DNA of 64,000 nt from Oreocharis arfaki (taxonomy: Eukaryota > Chordata > Aves > Passeriformes > Paramythiidae), in contig VZRR01012583.1 in assembly GCA_013398015.1 (NCBI GenBank), positions 1-64,000 on the forward strand, given 5' to 3'. The position numbers and the translations under genes were made by a program. Position 1 is the stretch's first letter, and each line of letters starts with the position of its first letter. This document shows positions 46,586 to 59,400 of this stretch, one piece after another. Below the pieces are notes generated by a model, which saw only the letters and a program-made list of their open reading frames with translations, did not search any database and was not told where the DNA came from.

Positions 46586-48308
46586 TTAATTTTTCTTGTA
46601 AATGAATAGAATTATGAGGGGTTTTTGACAGCTTACAAGCATTTCAAAAGTCACGTCACTTCAAAATCCATGCCTGTTTTATAATTTATGAGGCATTGCA
46701 TCTCATTATTTCCTGATAAGATTCGTGAAGAGACCAAATCCTCTGAACAAATTCTTCACTTGTAGCTAAAAAGATTTTTCTTTCCTTTTTTTTAAGGATA
46801 ACCTGACCTTATAAATTCCTTAGAAAATTCCCTAGAAAATAATGATCTGTATTCCTTAGCAGAAACTTGCCAAGGCTATTCGTTTTTCCAACTTAGCATC
46901 TTCCAAATCTACCAAATTACGCTAATTTTGTTGGTTTTTTAGGTGATCCTACCTAAATATTTGAAGAAACACATCCAGTCGTTTCAAATCTTACTTTTTA
47001 TGATGCTGAGTGAGCCTTGTATTAGTGTAATCCTTAGTGCTGATGGGCCCAAACATCTCAGGGTCTGTTATGAGTCCTTTGACTGCACAAAGTTTTCTGT
47101 CTGCATCATGGAGAACATGGAAAACTTGTGCAGTAGAGAAAGAAATTCAGGATAGAGGGAATAAGAAAAGAAATCTTGACTGCAATCCTGGTTCAGCCAG
47201 GAGGCAGCTTGGTATATCGATATCCATACTACAGATGTTCCATAATGGAAGAATATGCCTTTAAAAAGTGCCAGGTAGTGGTGGGATAGCCTGGCCTTGG
47301 GTGTGAGAGCCTCAGCCCACGTTTTTTGGCTTGTATGAATTGTTTATAATATGAACTCACTAAAGGATAAGGAGTCAACAATGCTGTTCAGATCGCCCAT
47401 CAAATCTAAAAGTGATTTGCAACTTCTAGGTGTTCAATTAATGCTGTTATTCCAGTTTTTAAAAATGTAATTTTTGACACTTGCATTATGAAAGTTGTTT
47501 ACTTGTTGTTTCCAAATATGTTTTCTTGGATGATTCTACAGTCAGGAGTATAGAGAATGGGATTGCAAGCACCTTTTTGACCAGCATCTTCTGGAATTTA
47601 GTTGATCAGTTACAGATCTTAACTTTTTTTTTTTTCTTTTCTATTGAAAGTTCCTCTGAATTTTGGTATTTGTAATGGATTATAAACATAAAATTTCATT
47701 GAAAGTGTCTTTATTTCTGTTATCAACTCCAACTAGATACTCTAATAAGTCAAATAGTGCTAGAAGAAGATCTGCCAGTTTCTTCAAATTACACATTGCG
47801 GATTTTTTCCCTAGTCACTCAAAAACTGATACTTGATTAATATCTTACCTGAGAGTAGGGTCAGAAACTGCAATGCTAAACCTGAAGGACAAGTTCTTTT
47901 CCTTTCAATTCTGCAACACTCCATCCTGCATATGGGAAAATGTGAGTAAAATCTGTGTCAGTTATCCACTTATTGGCTAAACAGCAATGAAGGAAATTAG
48001 TAACGAAACAAGATCATTTTTTTCACTCTTTCATTTACATGGAATTATGTATAAGCTGTCACACAGAGGAAAGTGGAATAACAGAAATTGGTCCATGTGG
48101 AGTAGCTCCTCTTTGAGGTTTGTGTCAGATTCTCAATCCAAAAAGTGCTCCTAAATTCAGTTAAAATCTGGCAGAACACACTGATTTGCCAGCAGTGCTG
48201 CGCAGTCTCCGCTTGCTGGTTTCATATCCAGGGATGAGCCACAACAGTTGCCTGAATTTTCATGTGGAAAAATTGGCTTGCACTTTTCTCCTGAGGTCTT
48301 GCTGGCAG
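46586..48308. other. Unique AT-rich DNA, nothing recognised
   Basis: T run at 47623-47635. Small open frames without protein-like features. Confidence 0.45.
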
Positions 48309-48414
48309 CCAAGTGGATGCAGCTTCCCTACCTCCAGCCAGCTGGCCCACCTGGCAATTACGTGCTAAGATGTTCCCAGGGATTTGCTGGAAATGCTTGT
48401 TAGAAATTTACCCG
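48309..48414 (+). other. Weak exon candidate with a strong donor-like site
   Basis: 106 bp between TCTTGCTGGCAG (ending 48308) and CCCG/GTAAGTGAG (GT at 48415). Less AT-rich than its surroundings, with an open frame starting at ATG 48313 (MDAASLPPASW...). The acceptor is weak and no domain is recognised. Confidence 0.13.
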
Positions 48415-51400
48415 GTAAGTGAGGAGAGAGCCACAGTCACATCTCTTTTTTTTATTATTGTAGCACATTTTGGATGGTCTCTGCTGGAGAGGCTGTCTCC
48501 CAAGGTCAGAAATCCAATTTAACATGTGTATTCAAAAATATAAGAAACTCCAAAACTTGCCAGTGATAAGGAGGTTTTTACAACAGAGCATACTTGGAGC
48601 CTTTAAAGAAATAAGTACCATTACCAGAAAGAGCTGTAAGACCAAAAGTTATTACTGATGAGCTGGAGGCAAAAGGATGAATGTCTAACATTCCTCTGAC
48701 TTGACTATGACAATAAATATGTTTGATTATGAAGCAGTGGAATAAGACTTAAATTGCTGCCTGAACAATAGAATTCAGTGAAGTTAATTTTTCTGTGAGG
48801 AAAAACAGGCTACTCACAGACTGTAAATTACATAATTATCTCTCAGATGATTGGTCTGTTAAAAGAGAAACAAAACAAAAGAAAATAACAAAAAAATAGT
48901 CACTTATATGACTTCTCTCTATAAACAGACACATTTAAACTCAGCTGGGACAGATAAAGACTCACCGAAGCCATGAAATGTATTTAATCAATTTTTAATC
49001 TCCTGATGGCTGTTATAAACAGACATGACTTAAAGGTAGTTCCTAAAGGCAGTTGATGTCAGGCCTTTCAGAGACTAGAATAAAATCTTTTTATCCATAT
49101 ATTTCAGCATTCTCAGGCACAGCTATATTACTAAAAGCATTTGCTTAACTTAAGATTATAACATTCTGTTTGATTGTTGTAGGAAAGAAAGAAAGAAAAA
49201 TTATAATGTATCTTTGAGGTTTGTATTTATATGCTAGGCATTCCTTTTTTTTTTAGCAGGTCCACTTATTCCTTTGCATCTAACTATTTCTTTTACGTTC
49301 TTTCTCATGTACACAGTATTTTGGATTGCAAAACCTTGGGAGGTAAATGGTGTGGCAGTATTGTTCCAGTACTGACAACATGGCTTTTAATTATTTATCT
49401 TGGTTTGTTTATAAAAGTAAAGTTCGTATCAGCAAGAAGTTCTTTGTCTCTCAGAACAGGAAGAAACTACTTAAGGTAAGCTTTATTTCCAATATTGAAA
49501 TTTCCCACCACAGAATACTTCAGACATTTAAAATGGAAATGAAGCTATGTATTCTTCAAACTGTATCTGAATGCAATGTGTACACATAAATACATCAGAA
49601 GCAAAAAGCTATTTATTTCATATGTTTAAATATTTATGCAAGATCTGAGATCTGGGCTTTTTTTTTTCCTTCTAAGTGAGGATAAACTAGTCATCAATTA
49701 GCCTAATCTCACCCGTTTTCTCTGCCATATCTGGAACAGTTTTTTATTATTACAAAGTTCTCTCTCTAAAATGGCAGGAATCAGAGAAGTCACAAATTAT
49801 GACCAATATGATGGCAGTGATTTTCAGTGGAGAACCTAAACTCAATTCAAAAGAATAAAATGGTATTACATTCTTTAAAAAATGCTCTATGATGTTTCTT
49901 GCATATAATGGCAGAGGAGAGAAGGGGGGTTTTGGTTGGGGTTTGTTTTTTCGGGTATTTTTTTGAAATTACTGGTCTCTGTTGTTTGCATTTCTTAAAG
50001 TATGGGAAAGAGAACGGCACTCTTAGAGTTTATACATAAAATTTGGGTTTGTCTTCAGCCTGATTTTCTCTGTTCCAGCTGAACTGGTAGACTTGTAGAC
50101 CTAATACATCGTGGAGGTGAAATTATTTTCATAATGAGAAGATGACAGTGAACATTTTAGATATGGTAGTACAGCACATACTATTTCTACATTGTCCTTA
50201 AAATGCTTTGCCTTTCTAGCAAAACACTTTGCCAAATTTGACAGTATCCCAATGTTTTTAATGTTAAAATCATTTCAGTGTCTTGTGGACTAGGAGACAA
50301 TTTTTTATTGTGTTAGAGAAAGTGTCATTAGAATGTTAAACTTCAATGAATAAAAATGTTAGAGATACATAAAAAATTTCATTATTAAAAATGTAAACAA
50401 ATTTACATGTTTTCCAAGGTATTAGTTCTCTTTTCACCACAAAGACTTTCCTGAAGTTTGTGCTCACCCATTCTTCAGACTCCTCTCAGATTAATATGAA
50501 GGATTTCTGCTAAATGATTTTGAACTTTAAACTGAAGTAAAGGATATTGTGGACATTTTCCATATAACAAACAGGATCTATGGTATGGCATAAAATATGA
50601 GACTATAAAGATTAAATGTGTGCTTTAATCTATAAGATTTTGTTAGCATCCACAAGTAATGTTTGCATGCAATAGAAAAAATAAGTTAATTAGAACTATC
50701 CATTTAGCAAACCTAGTCCCATGGAGCTAAAATCAATAAGCCAGTGACATTCTCCTCCCTGTCTGTTGCATAGAAGTTTACCTATATGTGCATGAAAATA
50801 CACGTGCAAATATTCTTTCCCAAACATTTGTGATTAAAATATATATTTAAATAAATTATTTCTAATATTGGTTTGGTTTTCTTTTTGGTTTTTTTTTTTT
50901 TCCAAGTGCTAGCTTTGTAGCAGTGGAAATGATTCAGATTATTTCTACTCATACAAGTCATCAAGTTGATTTGGCTCCAGAGCACTAGGAAGGATTTGAT
51001 ACGCAATTGCATATGACAGTTATTCTGAATAGATTTTAAAAAATGTAATGAGAATGCACTGATTTAGAAAAAAGCAGTTCATAACCCAATTAAAATAAAT
51101 AGCAGCCTGAAATAATAAAGTACTGATATTTAAAAAAGGAATGAGGGAAAAGACAGGGACTACAATTCACAATTTTGTCTTGGAAAATGATGTGTTAGAC
51201 ACTGTCGGCCCTAACGTTGCCAGGTATAAATCCAGCTAAGTCCACAGGCAATCATGGAACTGTTCCAGTCTGTCACAGATAAAGAGCTAGCTCTAAATCT
51301 TTTCGAGCAAATTTTCCTCTTTTAAACTTATGCTGTCTAAGCACTTTTAAGTATGACAATCTGAGCAAAGAAATTTCTCAACCACAATAGGTTTTAATTA

Positions 51401-52925
51401 TGACAGCTTAAATTAATTGCTCAGATAAAGACTTTGCTTTATTCCAGATCGTTTTCCAACTCAGAAACAATTTTACATTATGTGAAAAATTTTGTGCATA
51501 GGGCTTTGAGGACATTTTGGTTTTTGTTTGTCATCATTAACCAGTTCTCTAGAACACTGCAGAAACTGTCCTCCCACTTGTATAAATCTTGTGCTTTTCA
51601 TCTCGAACTGGACTCTGACAGATTAATTCCAGGGCAGCAGCTTAGGGTAAATACCTATCAGTCTGCTCCACTGGAGGTTACCGTGCTGGTGGCAGAACTG
51701 GTAGGAGAAACCTTCTGCCCACAGCTCACCTCCTTCTGTGAGCAGTCTGTGAGCCACCTGTAATTTATTGTGTAATGATATTCTGAAATCCAATGTAAGT
51801 AAGTTACAATAAATTATGATGCACACAGTGAGCCGCTTGTCATAACGCCAAACTACGTACAGGCTTCCAAGGGAATAAATGGGGCTAGGATGATGAAGGA
51901 ACCTTTAAATTCAGTGTTTGAAGGGGCTTAACACAAAATGGAAGGAGACACTGTTTTGTGAATGGAGAGCATAAGCAGCAGAGGAAAGGAGGATTGATGA
52001 AAATACATAGAATTTAGAACGAAAGCCTATGGAGGCTGTGGAATAGTCATAAAAAAAAGAGAAATGATGAAAGTTACTGCATCTCGTGTTTTAAAATTAG
52101 ATTTTGGAAGATAATAAGGGAGGAAGAAGAGGCAAAGTGCTGAAAGGAGCAGTCTGATTCCTTAATCCTGGGGCTGGCTGAGCTTCATTTATGCATCTTA
52201 ACAGCAGCCACCTAGGCTGATCTAAATTACATCGGTAGCAACAGCTCCCTGAAGACAGGAGTTATGCTCCCTGTGTTGCAAGGCTGACAAGAGGAACAAA
52301 AGGTTTTGAAATTAATGTTAAGTTCAGCTAATTTAATTCAAATAGATTGGCCATTTGAGAAATGTTCCTCTCTCTCAAGGAGACTGGAAGTACTGGAACA
52401 AATTTCTGCTTTAATGCTGCTACCCTCAGTAGAGTTTTATCGAGTTTAAATTTAGGCTGCACCAGAGAGAGCGAGAAGCAGAGTTCTTCTCTTTTGCTCC
52501 GTGGTGGATCAGTGCTGAGTTTGTTCAGGGCTTTTGCTGGGAAAGTTTATTTCACTTTCCAATTTATGTGAAAATATTTTATAATCAGGTATTTTTCGTC
52601 TTTCCATTCTGTTCTCTAAAGAATTACCTCAAGACATTTTATCAGAATCTGGGAAGGCTTGCAGTAATCCAAACCAAAAACGGGCAGTTCCAGTTACATT
52701 CCTGTTAATTCTCAGAGAGCCACCCTTGCTCTGCAGCAGCTCTGTGGCATGTGCAGTGTGGGTGTGTCTTTCCATTCCATATAGTTACAGAAGAAATAGT
52801 GGTGACTTTTCATGTTTCACTGCTAGAATAACTTGTAGAAGAAAGAAAATATAAATGTGATTATTGTGGGAAGAATGAGAACGCAATTTGGCACATTCAG
52901 ATTTTCAAAAGACATGCTATAAATA
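48415..52925. other. Unique AT-rich DNA, nothing recognised
   Basis: Simple repeats: (GAAA)n at 49183-49199, a T/G-rich tract at 49925-49965, T runs near 49245 and 50890-50903. Only chance ORFs of 60-110 codons. Confidence 0.45.
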
Positions 52926-53484
52926 GCAGGTCAAGGGACCTGATTTTGCCCCTGTGCCCCACTCTGCTGAGACCCCACCTGCAGTGCTGGATCCAGCTCT
53001 GGGGTCCCAGCACAGGAACTACATGGAGCTGTTGGAGAGAATCCAGAAGATGCCTCAAGTTGATTGGGAGGATGGAGCACCTTTCCTATGAAGAAAGGCA
53101 GAGAAAAATGAGTTTGTTTAGCCTCAAAAAGAGAAGGCTTTAGGATTACTTAATCATAACCTTCCAGTACCTGAAGGCAGCTCACGAGAGAGACTGAGAG
53201 AGACTATTTAAAAAGGCCTGGAGTGACAGGACAAGGGGGAATGGCTTCAAACTCAGAGTAGGTTTAGATTGGATATTAGGAAAAGTAATTTTATTGTGAG
53301 GGTGGTGAGGCCCTGACACAGGTTTCCCAGAGAAGCTGTGGATGCCCAATCCCTGGAAATGCTCAGGACCAGGTTGGATGGGGCTCTGAGCAACCTGGTC
53401 TAGTGGCAGGTGTCCCTGCCCATGGCAAGGGGTTGGAACTGGATGATCTTTATGGTCCCCGCCAATCCAGGCTATTCTATGGTT
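52926..53484 (+). mobile_element. CR1 LINE, 5'-truncated, about 560 bp
   Basis: The longest CR1 in the window. Typical blocks in order: AGGTCAAGGGACCTGATTTT, CTGCAGTGCTGGATCCAGCT, GGAGAGAATCCAGAAGATGC, CTTCCAGTACCTGAAGG, GGCCTGGAGTGACAGGACAA, GTGGATGCCCAATCCCTGGA, AACCTGGTCTAGTGGCAGG, GGGGTTGGAACTGGATGATC and the tail ATTCTATGG. It carries small indels and in-frame stops, so it is dead. The open frame 52946-53143 is part of the repeat. Confidence 0.96.
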
Positions 53485-56033
53485 AGAATGAAAAATTAAG
53501 CAAAATATATCAAATGCTCTTCATTAGACCAGAAATTATTTTTACCAAAATTAGAGCATCTTTTCTTTTGGAGGACAGCTTCTTGAATTCATGTGGGAAC
53601 AGTGAGTTCATGAAAAGTTACCAGAATTTTTTTAATACGTTATTATCAAGGGTGACATGCACTTACATAGAAGAAATGAGAGGATAAGAGAAAGCTGAGA
53701 AGAGGCTCAAAAAAGAGGGTAAATTTATTAATAAAATATTTTCTGGTGGAATTGCAGAACTGGGGGGAAAATTCTGGTTTAAATCATGTTTTATTGCTTA
53801 CAAATTTCATGTTCTGCTTGAATAAAATTGATGGAAAATTCTCCACTGAATCTTGCTTAGCAGTAGCAGCCAAAGCAGATGCCGAATATTTTAATCAGGT
53901 GAGAGGACTGGTGTGATTCTTCTTTCTGGTGGTTTAATAAAATATATTAAGACCATATTAAATGCAGATAAGCAGAGAGTACCTTTCCATATCTCTTGGA
54001 ACTCAAGAAAAGTTGCTGAGTAACCAGAGTTTATTTCCAAAAGCTAGTTTCAAAAGTGATCTATATTGAAGTATTTGTCCAAAAAGTGGGATTTTCCTCA
54101 TTCACGAAGTTTAAATTAGGAGAACATTCTTATATTTTAAGTAACAAAAATTGACATTAAATCGTGCCATATTTACAGTGGCTCTGTTTATTTAATCAGT
54201 AAAATTTAGGGGTCAGAGTTCAAATCAACAATCTCATAAACATATTAATTTTGTCTAGAACATATAAAAATTAGATTATCAATCAAAAATGAGCCACACT
54301 ACTTCAGAAGTCAACTCTGTGTCATTCATACTATCAACACCAAGAAAGGGGAAAAATATGAGGTGTGGAAATATGCAGAAAAAGGATAGGTAGAAAGTAC
54401 TAAAATAAACAGATGGACAAGCATACTCAAGGGGCTCTTAATATTATGCATTATCAAGGTGGAATAATACATCAATAATTTCCGAAATTTTGTTATGAGC
54501 CTTGTACTGTTTTTTTTTTTAATGAGCCAACCAATAGAAGAGAGTAGGGATATTCACTTTAGAGATGCCACCCATCCTAGAAAGCTGGCAGTCCTTTAGG
54601 AGATGGGTTCAAATGTAAAGTGATTCTGACAGTCAGGAGAAATCAGTCAAAAAGAGAAAACCAGAAATACAGGGTTGAATTTTGAAAAAGTGTCCCTTTT
54701 GGCATATAATGAATTCTTACATTGTGAATGGGCACCACCTGAAAATTACTAGCTGTGCACAAAAGACCTGTAAGGGAATGTATTGAAAACTCAGTGTGAC
54801 AATGTCATGTTGTTCTCAGAAAGACTGGCATGCTACTGGGATGTAAAACGTGAGCTTGTCAGTAAAACATGGAGAGTAATCTTTCCACCACACAGATCGT
54901 AAATCGTCTGCCCAGCTCTGCAACTGCATCAGAATAAAACTTTGGACCTGTCAGCCAGGGATAGGAGAACAGAAAATCTGATCAGTGATCAAGAGAACAT
55001 GGCTTAAAATTAAATATTGGAAGTTTGGAGTTGTTTGAGAGAAAAAGAAGACCTGAGGGAGGTGTTTATTTCTCTTATATACATGTTAGTTAGAAGGAAG
55101 GAAGTAGCTGTTCTGTAGATCTCTGTACATGTTATTATTACATGTATGAATTGGTAATAGTCCCAGTGCTGTTAGTCCTATTTCTGCCACTTTTCAGAAA
55201 GTGGAATTTGTCACTACGAAGGTCCTAAAAGATGCCTATGTTGAAAAAGTAGTACTCATCACACATAATAAAGTACTTATCCGTTCTTAAAAATCTTTAA
55301 AACTATTAAATTAAAGTCTTCCTCTTTTTAGCACCTGCAGTAATGAGGGAAATGTAAAAAGAAAGTTAGAAAAATAGATTCCATCAAATAAATCATGAGG
55401 CGAAATCGAATTAGTTTCATTGAACTACACAAATTAACACAACCTAAGAAAATGTTAATTTAGAGGTTTTTCTGCTGGAATAGCATTATATTAATGACTA
55501 CAAGTGCATGCTTGTTAATCTGTTGCATTCTAAGAGATTCAGGCTATCAGAACTGGGACCGCGGTTTTGTAGTGTCAGCTCACAGAATCTGATCATGTGC
55601 AAGACCTCCAAAGTGAGGTGCTAGATTAGTAATGAAAATGGCACTAAGCAGAAAAAGTGAAGACATTATTCCTATGACGATAAAATGCAAATAAACAATA
55701 AAAAACTAGAAGAAATGTAGAGCAGATGACTGTGGGTGGTGAGGAACACTAGAAGAAAATCACAGGGGCAGAATGGACCACTGAAGCTTCTCTGTTAAAG
55801 AAAGAAGCTTGCTCTGCAGTAATCAGCAGTTCTGTAACTCTTTGGAACCTCAGAAACTTGGAGAGCTGTGCATTTGCCCCATGTTCCCCCAAACTGAAGA
55901 AGGAAACTGGCAAAGAAAAACTTACTTCCTTTTTAGAAAGCACAACTCCTGCTTGTGCAAACAGGCCAGCTGCTAGTTGCAGAGCTGGAAGAATGTGGCC
56001 TAGAGAATCCATTGAATCCATAAAATTAATTTT
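53485..56033. other. Unique AT-rich DNA; right end may belong to the LTR
   Basis: No exon or repeat recognised to about 55740. 55740-56033 is richer in GC and purines and could be part of the adjoining retroviral element, but I cannot show it. Confidence 0.4.
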
Positions 56034-56490
56034 TGTGGTGATGCCATGAAGATTTTTCTGCCTTTTCTTTTATATTTCTTTTATAAACCTTTATAACCTA
56101 TTGTATTCTTAGTGTTTCTTAATAGCCTACATTCCTAGACTTATTAAGAGACTAAACATCCCAAAAGGCTCAGCTACTTAGGTCCTCTCTAAAACACATT
56201 TTTTAAACTGAAAGATAGGTCTGTCCAGGGGAGAGTTCCTGGGAGGAGGGTTCACTTAGCCTCACCCATTGGGGAATCTTTGATAGATATGCTAATTTGT
56301 AAGACCTATAATTTTATACCTCATGTATTGTGGGTGGGCATTTGGGGTGGGCATTTCGATGTGCATTTTGGTGTGTTCCACCTGGATGGAGTGCACCAGG
56401 GATTCTTGAAATAAATACTGAGGTAAAAACCCCTTTTCCCCTCTAACTGTGTTAGGCTCTTGATTTTAAAAACAGAGATCAGGCAACAGT
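56034..56490 (+). mobile_element. Endogenous retrovirus LTR, decayed, class uncertain
   Basis: LTR architecture on the plus strand: a TATA-like TTTTATACC at 56312-56320, then AATAAA at 56410-56415, about 95 bp downstream. A T/C-rich U5-like stretch ends near AAAACA at 56469-56474. A following GATCAGGCAACA...GGGACTCAAG stretch looks like a decayed primer-binding region. U3 carries a direct repeat of GTGGGCATTT 15 bp apart (56332, 56347). I recognise the text as a recurrent passerine LTR. Exact termini and target duplication are not resolved and no intact viral gene adjoins it. Confidence 0.55.
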
Positions 56491-59400
56491 GGGATTATCT
56501 GGGACTCAAGAAATCTACCCCTGAGCATGATAAAAGTACACAAACACAGATAGACAGGTAGAGATGCCATTTCTTGAAACAGACTAAATTATGCAGATTG
56601 CTGATACCCAAGTGAGAATTTCCAGGATGAGTGCACTGTAATTCCAGCACAGGAAGCATGGAGACCTACTGAAATGGATACTACCTCAGTTATTTATAAT
56701 GTTCTGATGCTAATTTGCAAGTCAGAACACCTTAGTTCTGCACATTTTCTAAAAATCTTTTGTCTAACCTAATTTAAAGACTTCTTGAGGAATGATATTT
56801 AAGAAGCATTTCTATTTAGAAAGAAAACATAAACATTATTTTAAGCATGTCTATGTCTTCTAAAAAAAATACTGTGAGAGTACATACTTCATGTTCTCAT
56901 AAACTTAAATATTTTCCTAGATATTTATAGTACAATTTTAAAATGAAAAATAAATGGTAAGAAAAACTAGAACATAATTGGTAGTAGAGACATAAGCAAA
57001 AACCTTGTCAAAAAGGTTGGAACCTGCTTTTGGTAACTTCCTTCACAGGAGCGTAGGTCAGGATCTGCTCCACTCAAGTCAGTGGGATTAGATTCAAGTG
57101 TAAAATCAGGAAAAATTATATTTGATTATACCCTAAGTTATTAACTATTCTGCAAAATTAGAGAAAATAGGATGGGAAGAGTCGTTCGCACCTGCTAATA
57201 GAAGAATTCTGTTATCTCAGGGCCTTCTTGAAAACCATTGACGGTAATTATAATCTTGCCAAGAGCTTTAAGGCACCTGGAATTATGTTTTCAGGAAGGA
57301 GATGCCAGAAAGATTAAGAATATGCACAGAAGTCAGAGTATTCTTACCGTGAGGGGAACATGGCTCTCGCACGTTTTTGCGGCCCCTCTTCCTTGCATTT
57401 GCATTCTAATGCGTGTGTTTCATCAACGTGCAATTGTAAACATACCCTTCAGAAAAATGACCTATTGATGGGTTCCCCAAAAAGCCCCTACTGCATATAA
57501 TGTGTAATTTAATTTCAATTTCTATCTCAAATTAATTATAAGCACTGTGAGACATCATAGAAAATTTCATTTTCTGTTTTGCCTTTTTTTTTTTTTTTCT
57601 ATTAGTGGCAATAAATTCCTGATTATTCTTTTTGAATTATGTTTATGGTTTTCCTGATACGAAATTTTAACTGATAACAGTAGTGAGGCAGCAATAAGCA
57701 ATGTGAAATATACATGAATGCACTTATTCATGGTTTATGATTACCATAAAAAACACCAGGATTTTGAACAGCTTATCTTTTTTTAACGTCCTTTATGGTG
57801 TCTCCAAGGCTGGGTATTTTATATATTAGTTAAAATATATGCTGCTCTTACCATGAATAGAAATTAAACCTACAATTTATTTACAGGACACTTTTATAGC
57901 CATATATATGTGTACTGCTGGTCATAACCCTGTATGAGGCTGAATGAAAAAGATTTGACTTTAAAATATGTCACCCCTGATTTCATATGTTTTGCTACAG
58001 TAGTGCATAGAATGCATAAAAAAACGGTCACTTCCAATGCCCATGATATTTCTAATATCTAGAGGAATAAATTTTCCATTTGTATAACTTCTTTCTTGCT
58101 TCATCTTTTTCAAGCTTTATGTTAAGGACTTGGATTTCAGACTATCAAACATAATATTTTGCCAAGTTTTGTTTTGTTTTGTTTTGCCTTTTTTTTAATA
58201 GATTTTGTTACAGCTCCATCTAGTCTGAGAGCCTTCTTTTCCACCTTCAGATAGCCCTAGGCTGAATGACAAATCTAAGGTCAGGCTTTTCTCTCATATT
58301 GGGTAGCTTGACTCGGCATCTAATATCTGATATACTTCAAGACTAGAGACGACTCAAGCCCCTAAGCTTTGAAGTTCACTAATGCTTGAAAGAAAGCCCT
58401 AAGGCAAGTAGTTAAATCTGTTCTGTATAGGTGAGGCAATACCCCATAGCTACCAAGGGAGATTTAATTAATAAAACCATGTTAGCTCCTTATTCTGCAC
58501 CAGAATATCCTCTCATGATCTCTGTCAAGAGATTTAATATTATCAACAATTCCAATTAAATCCTCTATTCAAGGCGTAGCTTCTGTTTAGAAAACCAGTT
58601 TGGGTACTTTTTTAACTCAAAAAAATAGTTACCCAATGTACAGAGAAAGTAGTTGCAGCTGAATGCCTAAAAAGCACCTCAGATGCTGGGAGAAGAGACA
58701 TAAATCAGAAAAAGAAGGAAAACCATACCTCTCAAAGTGGTCTGTCCTTTACAAAGCATATTGTTACTCTACTTAGCTTCTTCAAGTCAATGATCCATGA
58801 AGTCTAATGTAGTTTCCAATTTCTTGTAGAAATTGCTGAATTTCTGCTTGTCCATGACAGAACACCACTCTTGGGGAGAAATAAATAAATAAATAACATA
58901 TTAAATTTATCCACATGGATAATGTTGGAATAGAGTCAGTCATCCAAAAAGAAACTTCATCTGAAATATATCCGTTAGGCAATTCTATATCTTGGTGTTA
59001 GAGTAGTGCTGCTTTTGCACACAAATCAGTGGAGAAAACAACCAAAATGTGAAAACAGATTTATTTTTTTCTTGTTCTCCAACTTTTTTGCTGCCTCTAA
59101 TTTATTCTTCCCCTGATTCTTTTTTCTTCTGCCTTTGTCTCCTCAGTTTATCAGGCAGCTTTATAATCCATTTAGTTTTGCTTGTTTATTCTCTTCCTTC
59201 AGAACTACTTATCAGTCTTTTCTGAGTGTCATATTAGTAGATTCTTCCAAGAATCACATAATCAAATACATTTCATCATGTTCTACCAAGGACTGAAATT
59301 TCTGGAATGGACAGTTACCTAGGACATTTGTCTTATTATGGTAGCATCATATACTTGATTTGCTAAAGATATTGTCACATGTAGGAATATAAATTCCAAA

